DNA of 64,000 nt from Hypomesus transpacificus (taxonomy: Eukaryota > Chordata > Actinopteri > Osmeriformes > Osmeridae): contig NC_061071.1 of NCBI RefSeq assembly GCF_021917145.1, forward strand, positions 5,417,470-5,481,469. The letters run 5' to 3'. Made by a program: the position numbers and the translations under genes. Positions 1 through 13,126 of this stretch are shown here, piece after piece. A model generated the notes under the pieces. It had not been told where the DNA came from. It did no database searches and worked only from the letters and a program-made list of their open reading frames with translations. The stretch's first letter is position 1; every line of letters starts with the position of its first letter.

Positions 1-2196
1 GGTGTTTGGGTTCCCCTGAACTGAAGAGCAAGTCTGTCTCCCTGAGTATTTTGTCTGAGAGTATGTCAGAACCCACTTCCTGTTTGACGAAAACACAATT
101 ATGCCTGACCTTTCTTCAGCACCAAGCAGCCAGCCCCCAGACAGGAGATAATTAAAGTGAAACTGAAATGTGAATTACTTTGTTCAAACCCCGTCACTCC
201 ATTTCAGGAGATACGGGGAAGGTTGTCTACACACTAGTGTTGCAGGCGTGACATTTACGTGCCATTTGACAGATAAAGTATCACTGTTACAATAAGCGTA
301 TCTTGCATCTACTGCTTCTCTGTACCCAAGGTAGCTTCCATTAGTAGAAACATCTCTGTTACCACCTCCCTCCCCATACTTTCTCTTCACCCCTTCCAAT
401 GTCTCTCTACCCTCCTCCCGCCACCTCGTCCGTCCTCCTCCTTCCCAGGTCTCAGGCAGATTGGGCGTTGGCGTGATAAATACATCCGACGAAGCCCACC
501 TGTAGCTCTCCGAGCAGCATCCAATCTGTTCTTATCTCTGTGGAGCAGGACGACCTCTGACCCCAGACGTAGCATTGCTCCTGGTCAGCCTGTCGCCTGT
601 TCTGCCATGATCCCTGAGAGCACCTCAGGGGCCCAACATACTGGGGCTTAACTCCTCATGGCGAGACAGCACAGTGGGTGTGTTCCTGTGTATCTGTGTT
701 GTTGGGGTGTGTGTCGATGTAGTGTAAAAGACCCAGAGCTAAAGAGTTCGAGAGAGGCTCAACAACAGTCACACACGCACATACACACACTCAGTACACA
801 AAATGACCTGTAATGATGTTCTAGTCAAACAATGAGGCAGAGGATCTACCCTGTAATCTGATTCATTTTTGGCATTTCAAATTTTTCCAAGAAATCTACA
901 ATGGTTGGAGATTGGTTGGTCTGCCTTCTTTTTGTCCTTCCTGTCTGTTTCCAGGGAGACGTATACTTATCCTGAGTGTGGTCAGGGGTCAAGATTTTCT
1001 GTTGTGCTTCCTGTTTTATCAAGGTTCCCAGAGCTATCATCCTATTTATCCTCTGAAGATACCAGACACAATTTCTCAAGCAAAGCTTCCTTCCTTCCAG
1101 TAATTACAGTTTTTCTCAATTGCTTTGGCTCACTTCTCAAATGAGAATTAGATTTAGATTTTTTAGGAGTGAACTAGTCAAAGATGTTACAGAATTTAGA
1201 TTTAAACACAAAATCAATTTAGAGCATTGGCCTACATTCAAATGTGCACATCCCTTTTTTGTGTGTGAGTAGTAAGCAGTCAGTGTAAGCAGTCAGTGTC
1301 AACCAAAAAAGTTAAAAAAATATATATATTTGTACATGTGAAAAATCATCTGAACATTTTAACCAGAACGGCTCACATAAAGACAAAACCTTTCCATTGA
1401 GATTGACATTGGTAAAATACAGCTCTGGAAAAAAATAAAAGGCCCTTTTCTTAACTTTCCCTATCTCATTGTTTGGAAATAAAAGGAAAAGTTGCAGTGG
1501 TTTCTTAAGTTTTGAAGCATTAATTAAATGTTTTAGGTGAATTACTGCATTTTGCAGACATGCAACAGAGTTGTGATGTACTATGAAATACTTGTTACAA
1601 TTGCACATAGTTTAGGATATGCTAAGATAAAATAAAAATAAAAGTCTTCTCTGACGATCCTCCTGAAGATCATGGCTTATCTAAATGGCTTAACAGGTCA
1701 AAGCACTGAGGAGAAACTCCCTGTATTTGACATATATAATATCAGATGTATACATACATCAATCTCGTTCTAAACCCACTCTTCTACAAGTTAATGTCTA
1801 AATTGACTTTTAACCATGGATGGTTCATAACTGTTTTTATTTTTGGACAAACGTCTCCTGGAGGAAGGAATCTAATGACAGTTCTGGTGAGAGTATTTTA
1901 TCTCCATTCATGTCTCGGCTGAGACATTCCCGGGAGCGCGGAATTGACGCGGCCACGCGCATTTAGAGGACATCACAGCAGTGCAGCTTCGCGTGACCAG
2001 TCTCAAGAAACTCACCACCGACTTCTTGGAAAAATATTTCCCATTGGAGAAGTAAAGTGCAATTTAGATGAAAAGGAAACTAGTTTCAATTGAGTCTTGT
2101 TTGGCATGGATAGCAGGCTATCAAAAGAGGTATAGGTTGAGAATCCAAATCAACAGTTCTTTCCAATGCACCATTTAAATACTAAACGCAGAAAGA
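1..2196. other. 5' flank of grpr, no gene seen
   Basis: I see no convincing coding exon, RNA gene or complete mobile element here. The stretch is AT-rich with short CA/TG tracts near 770-800. A small GC-richer, CpG-containing patch at about 1925-2000 lies roughly 200 bp upstream of the grpr start codon and could mark its promoter region, but no TATA box or defined start site can be read with confidence. Confidence 0.5.
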
Positions 2197-4618
2197 ATGT
2201 CTTTTAAGGAGCCGTTTGATTCCTCTTGGGACATGGCGAATCAGTACCCAAATCTATCCGTGGCGCACGGAAACCTAACACTCCCCTCTGAACAGTCGAT
2301 GTGGTATACCGGGGTCGCCATTGCCGCAGTTTACGGTGTAATCATAACCGTTGGTCTCATTGGTAATATAACGCTCATTAAGACCCTTTGCTCCACTAAG
2401 TCCGTAAGGAATGTACCGAATCTGTTCATGTCGAGTCTTGCGCTCGGGGACGTGCTCCTTTTGGTCACCTGCGCACCGGTGGATGCCAGCCGGTACCTGG
2501 CTGAAGAGTGGCTGTTCGGTAGAGTGGGATGTAAACTCATACCGTTCATACAACTCACGTCGGTTGGCGTTTCCGTGTTCACGCTTACTGCGTTGTCCGC
2601 AGACAGGTAAGCAAAATTATTGAAATGTGGTATAGCCATAGAGACGGAACATGATCTCCGTTCTACATGCTGTGAAGTAATGCGTACCAAAATGGAATTA
2701 CAAATTGAACTTACATAAAAGTAGCCTGTATTGACATTGTGTGGAGGAAACTTCGTAAGGGCTGCAGTAAGATGACTGAGATGGAACCGCTTTCATACGC
2801 CTTGCGCGTACCGATTGAAATGTGCAGGATCAAATCAGTTCATCTGATAGATGAGTTTGCAAAAGAGAGCAACCACAGATCTCAGTTTATATTTATGAGC
2901 GTGACATAAAACTATATGGTTATGACACAAGATACATAATATAATTATGATCATCTTCACACACACAAGCACACACATGCACCCACACACAAACATATAC
3001 ACCCAAATTCACTCAGCAGAGTGCATGATGTCAGTCATACTTGGTCATTCCTTCATCACCACATAAAAGACAGACAGCCAGGTTCAGTGTCCAAGTCATC
3101 TGTCCTGATCCTGGTCCAACTTCTACAGGTGTTTCAGTCTTAATACTGCCTCAAACTACCTGCTGAGGGTCAAGATTGTTTCCCTTGCTCTCAAAAATGC
3201 AAATGCAGGGCAGGGAACACAACTCAGCATAATCATGTGTTCATGTGTCCCAAGTTGTTTATGTAAGACAGTCATTCTGTAGGAAACATTTGGGGTTTTG
3301 ATCCACACAAAACCATAATTGTGGTAGGATAAAGAAGGTGTGTGTTGGTGTGTGTTGGCGGGGGGCAGTTAGCTTTGTGTTGCGGATGACATATATGAGG
3401 AACATTGATGAACATTGATGAACATGAATGGATGAACATAGAGTCAATCAAATCGAATCACGTTGATTTGGATATAGCCCATTTTACAAGCAATGTCACA
3501 GAGGGCTATAACATAGCACCCAACAAACCCACCCCCTGCTCTCCCTCCCTTATCCCCTCCCACCCCCTCTCCCTCAGGTACAGGGCCATCGTCCGGCCCA
3601 TGGAGTTGCACACCTCCGGCACCCCACAGGGGATTGTGCTGAGAGCTGCGGCCATCTGGCTGTTCTCCATGACGCTGGCCGTCCCCGAGGCTGTGTTCTC
3701 CGACCTGCACGCGTTCCACGTCAACCACACCGATGAGCGCTTCGTCACGTGCGCCCCCTACCCCAACACCGGCGAACTGCACCCCAAGATCCACGCCATG
3801 GTGTCGTTCCTCCTCTTCTACGTGCTCCCCCTGCTGGTCATCACTGTGTACTACGTTTTCATCGCTAGGAGCCTCATGCTGAGCGCTCACAACATGCCCG
3901 TGGAGGGGAACGTGCACGTCAGGAGACAGGTGAGGTGGCGGGATTGTGTTGTGTGAATGACAATGACGTGATGTGTGCTTGTCAAAGCAAACTAGCATTT
4001 AGGCTATTTGGCGAACATCGCTGTCTCTCCTCCTCCTCCCTCTCCCTCCCAGATGGAGTCGAGGAAGCGTTTGGCCAAGACAGTTCTGGTGTTTGTTGGT
4101 TTGTTTGCTGTCTGCTGGCTGCCCAGTCATGTGGTCTACCTGTATCGCTCTTACCATTATGGACAGGTACACGCCCTAACCCTACATACCTACCTTAACC
4201 CCAACCACTACTATACTCACCCTAACTCTGACACCTACCCTAAACTATACACCCCAGCCCCATACCCACCCCAAAAACCTCAATGAACAGGCAAGCACCT
4301 ACACTAACTACCCTCTCCTCCCTGTCTCCCCTCAAGGTGGACACCTCCCTGGCCCACTTCCTGTGCAGTGTCGTGGCTCGCGTCCTGGCCTTCACCAACT
4401 CCTGCGTGAACCCCTTCGCCCTCTACCTGCTGAGCAGAAGCTTCCAGAAGCAGTTCAACGAGCAGCTGTGCTGCTGCCAAGCCCTGATCCGCCGGAGGTC
4501 CCTGGCGGCCGTGCGCAACCACACACACCTCACCTCGCTGCGCAGCACACACCACTCCGTGGCCAGCGTCAGCCTGGCCAATGGCAACAAGCCCGTCTGC
4601 CAGGAAGACTCTGTGTAG
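2197..4618 (+). CDS. grpr: Gastrin-releasing peptide receptor (bombesin receptor 2), class A GPCR
   Basis: Seven-transmembrane Gq-coupled receptor for GRP/bombesin at the plasma membrane. Coding exons are 2197-2606, 3578-3929, 4053-4166 and 4337-4618. All borders are GT-AG and phases join, giving 385 aa (the human protein is 384). The N-terminus has N-glycosylation sequons at Asn19 and Asn26. TM1 starts near residue 38. The DRY motif (136-138) spans the exon 1/2 junction, as in other bombesin receptors. TM6 carries CWLP, TM7 carries NPFALY, and the tail has a CCC cluster suited to palmitoylation. The segments [26 protein letters not shown] and [18 protein letters not shown] fit GRPR better than NMBR or BRS3, and linkage to vegfd, pir and ace2 agrees. 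The last intron (4167-4336, 170 bp) cuts the third extracellular loop and is absent from the three-exon mammalian gene as I know it. Confidence 0.93.
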
Positions 4619-4727
4619 GGGGGTGAGGGGAGTAAATGAAGGGGGGAGATGGAGGAGAGAGAGAGGACTGTATGATAGTGTAAGGCCTGTGAGTGCTGTG
4701 AGTATGGTCGGGGAGATGGGCTGGTGC

Positions 4728-5068
4728 GTGTGTCCAGGTGCTGTCTCCTGGTTGTGTGTGTCCAGGGGCTGTCTCCTGGCTGTGTGTGTCCAGGGGCTGT
4801 TTCCTGGCTGTGTGTGTCCAGGGGCTGTCTCCTGGCTGTGTGTGTCCAGGGGCTGTCTCCTGGTTGTGTGTGTCCAGGGGCTGTCTCCTGGCTGTGTGTG
4901 TCCAGGGGCTGTCTCCTGGCTGTGTGTGTCCAGGGGCTGTCTCCTGGCTGTGTTTCCAGGTGCTGTCTCCTGGTTGTGTGTGTCCAGGGGCTGTCTCCGG
5001 GCTGTGTGTGTCCAGGGGCTGTGTCTTGGCTGTGTGGGTCCAGGGGCTGTCTCCTGGCTGTGTGTCTA
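4728..5068 (+). repeat. 28-bp GC-rich minisatellite in the grpr 3' UTR
   Basis: About twelve tandem copies of a roughly 28-bp unit (GGGGCTGTCTCCTGG followed by CTGTGTGTGTCCA), with a few shortened copies. The array begins about 110 bp after the grpr stop codon and ends before the polyadenylation signal, so it should be transcribed in the 3' UTR. Because the unit length is not a multiple of three, several frames stay open across it. Those readings are artefacts of the repeat. Confidence 0.9.
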
Positions 5069-5324
5069 GGTTGTTTTATCTGAGCATTTCTTTCTTACTT
5101 TCACCACTTGCTGTGATTTCTTTCAGATTGGAAACAAAAAGGACGAGAAAGTGCTCAGTTCATGGCTGAGTCCCAAAAATACATTGGGATGATCTTGTCT
5201 TGTGTTAGTCTTTCCAGCATTAGCTAATGTGGTTGTTATACGTCATTGTGAAGGAATTTTCCATCAACCTAGTGAGACTTTAAATGTGTGACCTCTTTGT
5301 ATATTCAATTGCATGAAGAAGCAT

Positions 5325-5330
5325 AATAAA
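5325..5330 (+). terminator. grpr polyadenylation signal AATAAA
   Basis: First canonical AATAAA downstream of the grpr stop codon, about 710 bp into the presumed 3' UTR and beyond the minisatellite. A more distal site cannot be excluded. Confidence 0.5.
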
Positions 5331-7334
5331 TTAAAGTATTTAGTGTATATGTTACAATGCACCCAAACAGAAAGGACACCTGACTGAAAGATTGGCAGAT
5401 TGTGGTTGTAAGTGTAGGGTATGCATTAAGTACATGTCAAGTATTTGTAAAGTGGTCCATGGAGATCATGATTCGCCATGTCAAGCTCCTTGATGAAACT
5501 ACCCTGGTTAGCATACCAAATGTGATTGGCCTTGACACGGCTTGACATGCTGATCAGGAGCCAAGCTTTCATTGTGTATTATGTAAAGTACCTGCTGATG
5601 TAATCCCTGCAAATACCTTTAGGGTGCTTTGTGTTAGAGAGGTTACTTAGTCCAAGTGAACTTTTCATGTTGTTTAGAAACATTGTTCAGGTAATACTAT
5701 TGTGTGTTCATAGGTAATTCAAGATATTCATGTCTTATAATGTAACATGTTATTTATACGCAGGAATGCTACATTCCACATATCACTTGAATTTGTTGAC
5801 AAAAATAAGACTAGTGACTATTAGACGAGGTCTTCTAGCCACCTGTACTTTGTAACTGAGTGTTTAGTGTGTGTGCAGGTGTTTGTGGCTGCGAGGAAGC
5901 TGTGAAGCTCGATTACGTGTTGGCCATGTTGTCAGTGCTGTGTTTATCTTCTCTGTAAACAAAACAGCAGTGGCCTAAAAGCAGGAACAGAGCATTATTT
6001 TGATAAAGATGCAGTCAAAACCACTGAAAGTGCCTCTTTGTGTTATTGCGTGTCTGCGTTTGTGTGTGAAAGCGCGTGTTGAATGTATAAGATAGTCTGC
6101 GCGTGTGGTGTCAGTGCACGTGTGTGCTCTACTGCGTGTGTCACTGAGCGAGAGAGAGAGAAAGACAGAGACAGGAAACGGGAAAAACAGAGGCATTTAT
6201 CATCTTCTCGCTGCTTTATCACACTTGACCCCCCCTCCCCACTACAGAGGGAGTGGAAGAAAATGAAAAATCGAGATGAAATGAAATAGTATATATTAAA
6301 ATAGAAAACTAAGTTGTTGAGTGCTGTAGGGCTGGGTCTGAGTGGGAAGAGCATTGCACACTCAAGTGCAGGAAAGTAGGAAACAGCTCATTTAGATTGT
6401 TTTTATACACACACCTGGACACAGAGATGCTAAGAAACACACATACACACAACCGTTCAGACCGTATACACACATGCATGTGGAGAAGTTTTTAAGGGTC
6501 TCATTTTCTCACACTTCACACAATTCACAAAACCACGCACCCAGTGTGCGAAACACCTCATGTATCCTGCAAAACACCTCATGTATCCTGCAAAACGCCT
6601 CATGTATCCTGCAAAGTGAAGTGCTGCATTCCAAACTACAGAAACACTTATCAAAATCACCCTTTTGCACCAAATGGCACACAATTCATTTGTCCAAAGC
6701 ACACTGTTGTGCTCAATCAAGAACACTTTCATCTTTGGGGGGGTTTGTCCTACTAGCAGGTCTTTAGCCAAATATACCGTTGAAACAAAACTTTTCGGAT
6801 TTTTTCAACAGTACATGCACAGCATATACAGTATACATCACAGTTGCGTGAAACAAAAGAGAAATTGTGTCAAATGAAGCAAACAAAATAAAAAACTTTG
6901 AGGAAAAAACAAACCCCTCACTCTTCCTCTCACTCTCCCTCCCCTTATCACTCCCCATCCATCTCACTCTCCCTCTCTCCCTCCCTCTCTCCACCTCCCT
7001 TTCACCCTCCCTCCCTCCCTCCCCCCCTCCCTCTCCCCCTCCCTTTCACTCTCTCTACCGCCCTCCCTCTAGCTGCAGTGTTCACTTCCATTGTTGGTGT
7101 GAAAAGGTACTCCCCTGTGGTCTTGTCACAGTGCTTACATTATGTTGAAGAGTCAACGAAGAAGCTATGAGTTGTCTGACCAGAAGGCACGCATATTCTA
7201 CGTATAGGGTAGCCATGGCAAAAGGAGGTAAGCGACGTGTTCGATTACAACCAATAAACCATACTTTATTTCAAAGAAATAAACAAAGTCAATAAACAAA
7301 GGGAGTGCATATCAGTGATCAGTAGTGTCAGAAT

Positions 7335-7452
7335 GCCAAAAATGACGTTGTGTCCTTGGGCAAGGCACTTCACTCTACTTGCCTCGGGGGGGAATGTCCC
7401 TGTACTTACTGTAAGTCGCTCTGGATAAGAGCGTCTGCTAAATGAAAATGTA
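7335..7452 (+). mobile_element. 5'-truncated tRNA-derived SINE
   Basis: Matches the body and 3' tail of the SINE family repeated at 9016, 21233, 24412 and 42126. It has GACGTTGTGTCCTTGGGCAA, then TACTTACTGTAAGTCGCTC, then a tail ending AGAGCGTCTGCTAAATG. The tRNA-like head with A and B boxes is missing. Confidence 0.85.
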
Positions 7453-8456
7453 GATTGTGTTTGTGAGTGTTGTGCGCTGTGTGCGTGTTGAATGCCTCAA
7501 AAACGCCAATAATTAGGCGTTCTATGTCTTTTTAGTGTGTAGGTAGGTGCGTTCGACTTCATGCAGCGTGCATGCTTCCAAGGAGACAGGGGTCCAATAA
7601 CAAAGGGTTCTCTTGAGAAAGACCACGGCGAATCCGGAAACATGAAACAAATTACCAACTTATTGACTTAAATACCAAACAAGCCACAGGTGAACGCAAC
7701 AACACTAATGAGACCATTAAAAGACAGTCAACAAGCCGCAGGTGAACCTAATAAACACAGAACACAGGGACACACATGGGAAGGCAAACATGGCTGTGAC
7801 AGTTAACAACTGACAAAAACTGTGAAGTGCTCTATACAAAATCTTTTGTGTGTCAAGTCCCTGTCTGTTATTGAAGTAGGTTGTGTTTCATTTCTTTCAA
7901 TTCGTTAAGCGTAAGCTTTCGTCACAACCATCCGTTTAAGTGTCCTGTCAGAGTAGTGGGATTCGAGAAACAGGGTTAGGGTCGAATCTCTATCTCTGGA
8001 CTTCACACACCAACGGGGTTGGGTAGGGCTGTGTCACCTTCTAGACGAGGGAGGGGGTTAGGGTTGGGTTAGAATGGAGTTGGCATTGGGATAGGGTCAG
8101 TGTCAGGCCCTCGTGATTCTTTGGGCCCAGGGAGGAAGTTAGGTTTTGGTCCCTGTGTCTCTGGCCTCCACACATCTACACCGCAGTCCCTATTAGGAGC
8201 TTGGTGAAGAAGAGAGACTGCAGCCACCTACTGCGTGACAAGTTAGTGTCATAACTCTGCCATAATGAAGGTGGTTTGTTTATTTAAAAACTGTGTGTGC
8301 GACGCGTGTCGGTGTGTGTGTGTGTTAGGGATCGAGCCAGAGCTCACACCTGCATCAAATCAATGATATACTAAACATGTCGGCCTGGCAGTGGCACGCT
8401 TATGCTTCGCACACAACAAGACACACACATACAAAGTGTGTGAGTCTTGGGTGTGA

Positions 8457-8458
<2 letters not shown>

Positions 8459-8512
<54 letters not shown>
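8459..8512 (+). repeat. (TC)n microsatellite
   Basis: About 27 uninterrupted TC dinucleotides, followed by a CA-rich tract. Expected to be highly polymorphic. Coding-looking readings across it are artefacts. Confidence 0.95.
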
Positions 8513-8524
<12 letters not shown>

Positions 8525-9015
8525 TACACACACACTCAGCAAAGGTTACTTTGGCAAAATTGTTGCTTGCATTGTTCTCACTGACTGTGTTTGACTGCTG
8601 CCCTCCGCTGTGCCTACTTTTCTCGGCCTGTTTCCATGCTGACAATAAACAGAAATTCTTGGTGTGAACTTTCCGATTTTTTGCCAGAGTAATTGCTAGG
8701 ACCTGTTTTACAATACTGTGGTCACATTTTCAAAACTCTTCAGATAATTCTCCTAACCAACTATCAGCTTGGCACAGCAGTTATTTTCCCATTCAGAATG
8801 CCCTAAAGCTTCCAAAATGCTTCATATGAGACATATAGGAAGCATTTTGGAAGACCATTACACTAGCAAAGGTTGTCACTCAACAAGTACACTTTGTCAC
8901 TCATAAAACAATGACCTAAAAAACATTTGCACAAGGTAGCATTACATCATTTTTTCTTTCGTAAAAATCTTGTCACAAAACAAAAATGGCACAATAATTC
9001 AATGCAGTAAACCAG

Positions 9016-9192
9016 GGAGTCAGGTGGCTAAGCGTTTAGGGTATCGGGATAGTAATCAGAAGGTTCTGGTTTGATTCCCGGCCGTGCCAAATGACGTTGT
9101 GTCTTTGGGCAAGGCACTTCACCTACTTGCCTCGATGGAATGTCCCTGTACTTATTGTAAGTCGCTCTGGATAAGAGTGTCTGCGAAATGAC
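9016..9192 (+). mobile_element. Full-length tRNA-derived SINE
   Basis: The head contains an A-box-like TGGCTAAGCG (9025) and a B-box-like GGTTTGATTCC (9068), at nearly tRNA spacing. The conserved body (TTGGGCAAGGCACTTCACC) follows, then the tail GATAAGAGTGTCTGCGAAATG. The tail resembles the 3' end of the L2-like LINE at 50.1 kb, suggesting that LINE mobilises it. Confidence 0.88.
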
Positions 9193-10819
9193 AAAATGGA
9201 AATCTTACAGGAATGAATCAGACATGATGCAATATGCATCAATATTACATTTTTGGGGGGACATTGAGTCCCAAATACAATTCAGTCAGTTGTACACCAT
9301 CTACAGATACTGTTGCAATGTTAGGCAACCCTGTCTGCTTCATCTGGACACAGGTGCTCATCCACATCACATCTTATGACATCTTGGGCAACACAGCTAG
9401 GAAAAACAACCTTTTGGCATGCCTGGTCCATTCCTGACTATCTTCTGCTGATGTGTCCAGGCAGCCAGCTTTCATTGTTTCCAGGAGGGAACACATGTAT
9501 CTGTTGTTCTGATAGCATTTCCATTTTTAGATTAAGAATGTATTTCAATATTACTATAGCCGTTTTGAAAATTGCTGTCCAATTTTGCGTAATGTTAGAT
9601 TTAGAATGTACGTTTAACCGTTTTGAATATGTAGACATGTGCAAACGGGCTGGAGGGTAAAGTTTTGGTGGTGGTTGTGTCTGAGTGAGAAAATAATGAA
9701 TGTCGTTTGAAAGATGTCTATGAATGTATTTTGTGCCGAGGCAAATTCAGTTTCAATGTCTCAGCCATGGTCCATTGGTATGGAAGCCATGCAATGGAGG
9801 TTACTTTGAGGACAGGAACTGTCAATCAACGTAGAAACAACAATACTAAAGTATTGGAGACACGTTTCTTTACGTGGAAAAAAGCAGATAAGGCAAGAAC
9901 ATATTTGCTTTGAAGGCAATGGATTTGAAACAGTATCTTTCTCAAAATCTCTGTTGATATTCAATCCTACATACTATATCTCCCTGAACGTTTCCAATTT
10001 CACAACTTTCATCAAAGGCAGGCATGAACGTCTCACTTGGCCTTTGCCCCTGACGTTGCATTTCCTGAGTCACGGATGTCAGACCTGAGGGGGTTATTTA
10101 CTGTAACCGCGGTCCCAGCAGGGTATCTATTAACACAAACACAGACTAGACCTGAGCATCAAAGAGACAGAGGGGATGGAGGGATGAGAGTTCTCCTTTA
10201 TCTCTGCCTGGCAGACTAGTGTGAACATGGACCAGCCAGTGACAGAGTAGCTGATCCTAAGATAGAGACAGGAGGGGAGAGGAGAGGAGAAGAGAAGAGG
10301 AGAGGCAAGGAGAGGGGGAGAGATGATGAGAGGGTGAGGTGGGTGTAAGGGTAGAGATGGGGCAGAAAGGGAAGAGAGGGGGGAGTAGAAGGTAAAGACA
10401 AGATAAGCGAGACTAAATTAGCGGACATGTGAGGTGAGAAGAAAAAGAGAGCAGATTCATTTAGCAAAGAAAATGAATGAGACAAGAAGAGAGGTGATGT
10501 GAGGAGACTGGAGGCTGGTATGGGGGCTGGGGTGAAAGCTGGTATGGAGGCTGGTATTGAAGATGGTGTGGAGGCTGGGTGGAGGCTGGTGTGGAGGCTG
10601 GCATGGAGGCTGGTACGATGTTCTGTTCCCCGTCTGCTGTCATGACTGTGGGGCTTAGAACATTCCAGATCAGAAGCAATGCACTTTTACACACACAAGT
10701 TGGTTAGATACATACAGACTATGTGTGTGTGTGTGTATGTCTGCGTTATTCCCTGAGGAGGCCTTTTAGAAGCTCTGTGGCTTGTTCTTACCTGAAGGCA
10801 GGAAAGGACAGAACACACT

Positions 10820-10832
10820 CTCCCCCCCCCCC

Positions 10833-10849
<17 letters not shown>
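10820..10849 (+). repeat. C homopolymer (about 30 bp)
   Basis: An uninterrupted C run followed by a CA microsatellite. The exact length is unreliable in any assembly. Confidence 0.9.
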
Positions 10850-10863
<14 letters not shown>

Positions 10864-11042
10864 ATATGCCTTCACGTATGACTGTAAAGTGTTTTTCACC
10901 TTTATGAAAGGACAATCCAGTACAAAAAAATCCCTCACCCTCTGTTTTCTCCTTTTTTCTCTGGCCCTTTCTCTCTTGCTCTGTCTTTCCTCCCTCTCTC
11001 GCTACCCTTCCCTCTCTTACTCAGTCCCTTTCTCTCCTTAAA

Positions 11043-11047
<5 letters not shown>

Positions 11048-11136
<89 letters not shown>

Positions 11137-11142
11137 CCTCCC
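11048..11142 (+). repeat. (CT)n microsatellite
   Basis: About 45 CT dinucleotides, followed by CCCT tetranucleotides to about 11160. Long Arg/Glu-alternating readings on the opposite strand come from this repeat. Confidence 0.95.
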
Positions 11143-12087
11143 TCCCTCCCTCCCTCCCTCTCACCCGTACCTTCGCTCTCCTGCTGGGGGCTGTTGTGTG
11201 TTGTGGCAAATGTGGTCCAGATGAAGACCCCCCCACCTGTACTGCCGCGGGCCCCACCTGGGGCACACCAGCAGGTTCCAGCAGAGCCCCATTCATTACC
11301 GCACACTCAGGCACTCTGATGAAGACCCACAGCGATTTCCTGACAACACGCATACAGAGGAAGGTTTACCAGCACAGTTGGATAGACATTTATATTTGTG
11401 AGTCTGGCGTGTGTCTGTGTTCAAGAGGAGAACACACACGTGCACACACACGTGTCGGAGAAAACGAGCATGGAGTTGACACGCGAAGGAAGGGGTTTCT
11501 GGGATGCTCATGCGTTTCTGTGACACCAATATCTGTTACCCTAGTGTAGCTCCTGTGGATTGGCCGACCTCACTCCATGGTGTCACTACAGACCACCCAC
11601 GCCTGCGAAAAGCTTCCGGGTTGCGGCATAGACAGTGAGGGGAACGATCGGGAGCACTGACGAGCAGAGCGACACACCCCGGTTACACAAGATGATGTGG
11701 GAGACTGAAGGGTTTACTGTTGTGTGTTTCGGAACATCAAATCTTACCTTACATTAACTCATTCATGACATGACAACATCCATTGTGTTACTCTATGGAT
11801 TGATATGAATTCTTGCATCGCAAGAATCTCCTCTCCCCTCTCCTGTCATGTTCTCTCCTTTTCTCTCCTCTCCCTCTCTTCTCTCCTCAGACAAAGGAAT
11901 GGAAGCAGACTGACAGAGTGAGCAGACAGACATGCAGACAGACAGACTAACAACGAAGAAAGTCAAACAAGGTAACAGGTGATAAATAAAACCTAATCAA
12001 AACCGGGATGACTCCTTTTCAAATATAAGCTCTTTAAGGACGCCAGTATTTCAGCCCCTGCTGGCAAGATATGCGCCCTCCGACCCT

Positions 12088-12118
<31 letters not shown>

Positions 12119-12584
12119 ACAGGCTGGGCCCAGGGACAACTGGACCGTGTGTTGCTTTGTGTAACGTCTGGCAGGAACAGATTAGAAAGAAGACAGTGAA
12201 ACACATTCATACGGCTTGCTGTAGAATGAAGGAGCCACAGAATGAGATGGCACCTTGTTGCATGGGTGTGCACTACGTGTGAGTGTCGCTGTGTGTGTGT
12301 GTGTGTGTATGTCTGTGTGTTTTGACCGGACGAGACCGGCACTCGGTTCAGCTGTCATGCGCAGCCCAACGTTCCTCTCCATGTTCTCGTCCCGCCAGCA
12401 CCCCCGCATCAGTGTTTGTCCCCGAGCTGGGAGCTGGGGGGGGGGCCTGTCAGGAACGGAGAATACTGCAGTTCAAAAGTTCAGGGCTTCAACTCCTCAT
12501 CCCTTCATCTCCACTACTTACCTGCTGCCTGTGATGAGGATGGTGGTTATGATGATGCTGATGGTGTCATGTCTACATCTGATC

Positions 12585-12620
12585 CATTTAGCAGACACTT
12601 TTATCCAAAACAACAAATTG
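12585..12620. mobile_element. Short L2/SINE tail relic
   Basis: CCATTTAGCAGACACTTTTA matches the 3' tail shared by the SINEs and the L2-like LINE of this window. No head or body is attached, so it is a 5'-truncated insertion or a decayed relic. Confidence 0.55.
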
Positions 12621-13029
12621 TGCAAATTGTGCAATTAGTAATTGGATACATGTTCTATATCTATAATGACAATGTTGAAATGTTGCATGCAGGAGTCCAT
12701 TCAATACTGAAGCCACTTTTTCAAAACTCTTCCCACAGTCTGTATTAGAAACATGCAGGTTGGCCAAACAGTTGATCCCTGCTCCAAAACTCATTCAAAC
12801 CATCAAAACACTTTATACATGTCTCAAAATGAGCTTGTTTGACCTTAAAAGTGAGTGTGTACTAACTGGGGGGACTAAGAAGAGGGGGGTTTGGTTGTTT
12901 TAAGGAGATGCTTTGTGACAAAGGCTATTGGTGGAGACGCAAAGGCTAGCGACCATTTGTTGACACCTAATGTGAAGGAGCTTTTAAGACCACAGGACCG
13001 GAGATCCTGTTGTTGTGTTTCAATCGGGA

Positions 13030-13126
13030 CCAATGGGACCAATCGGGGCCAATGAAGAAGAGCCATGGGACATTTGCATGCCTTTGTCTTAACCAATGAC
13101 TGTAGAGAGCGGGGCTGCTTAAATAG
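13030..13126 (+). promoter_or_regulatory. Promoter-like cluster: four CCAAT boxes, an octamer and a TATA-like box
   Basis: CCAAT occurs at 13030, 13039 and 13049 (spacing 9-10 bp) and again at 13093. The octamer ATTTGCAT lies at 13072-13079 and TTAAATAG at 13119-13126. This combination resembles replication-dependent histone gene promoters (CCAAT plus Oct-1 octamer plus TATA). No histone or other recognisable reading frame follows on either strand, so it may be a promoter relic, a promoter for a noncoding RNA, or chance. Confidence 0.3.

Noticed and set aside
3444..3998. 184-residue frame antisense to grpr exon 2
   Set aside because: Shadow of the GPCR exon. Composition follows codon bias of the real strand.
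4167..4336. Interstitial telomere repeat
   Set aside because: CCCTAA-like units occur but are few and irregular inside a short grpr intron.
4581..5169. Long + strand open frames of repeating Cys/Val/Gln/Gly after grpr
   Set aside because: They are readings through a 28-bp minisatellite with no stop in any frame. No splice signals or family similarity.
10935..11353. Arg/Glu alternating frames
   Set aside because: Translation of a CT/GA microsatellite.
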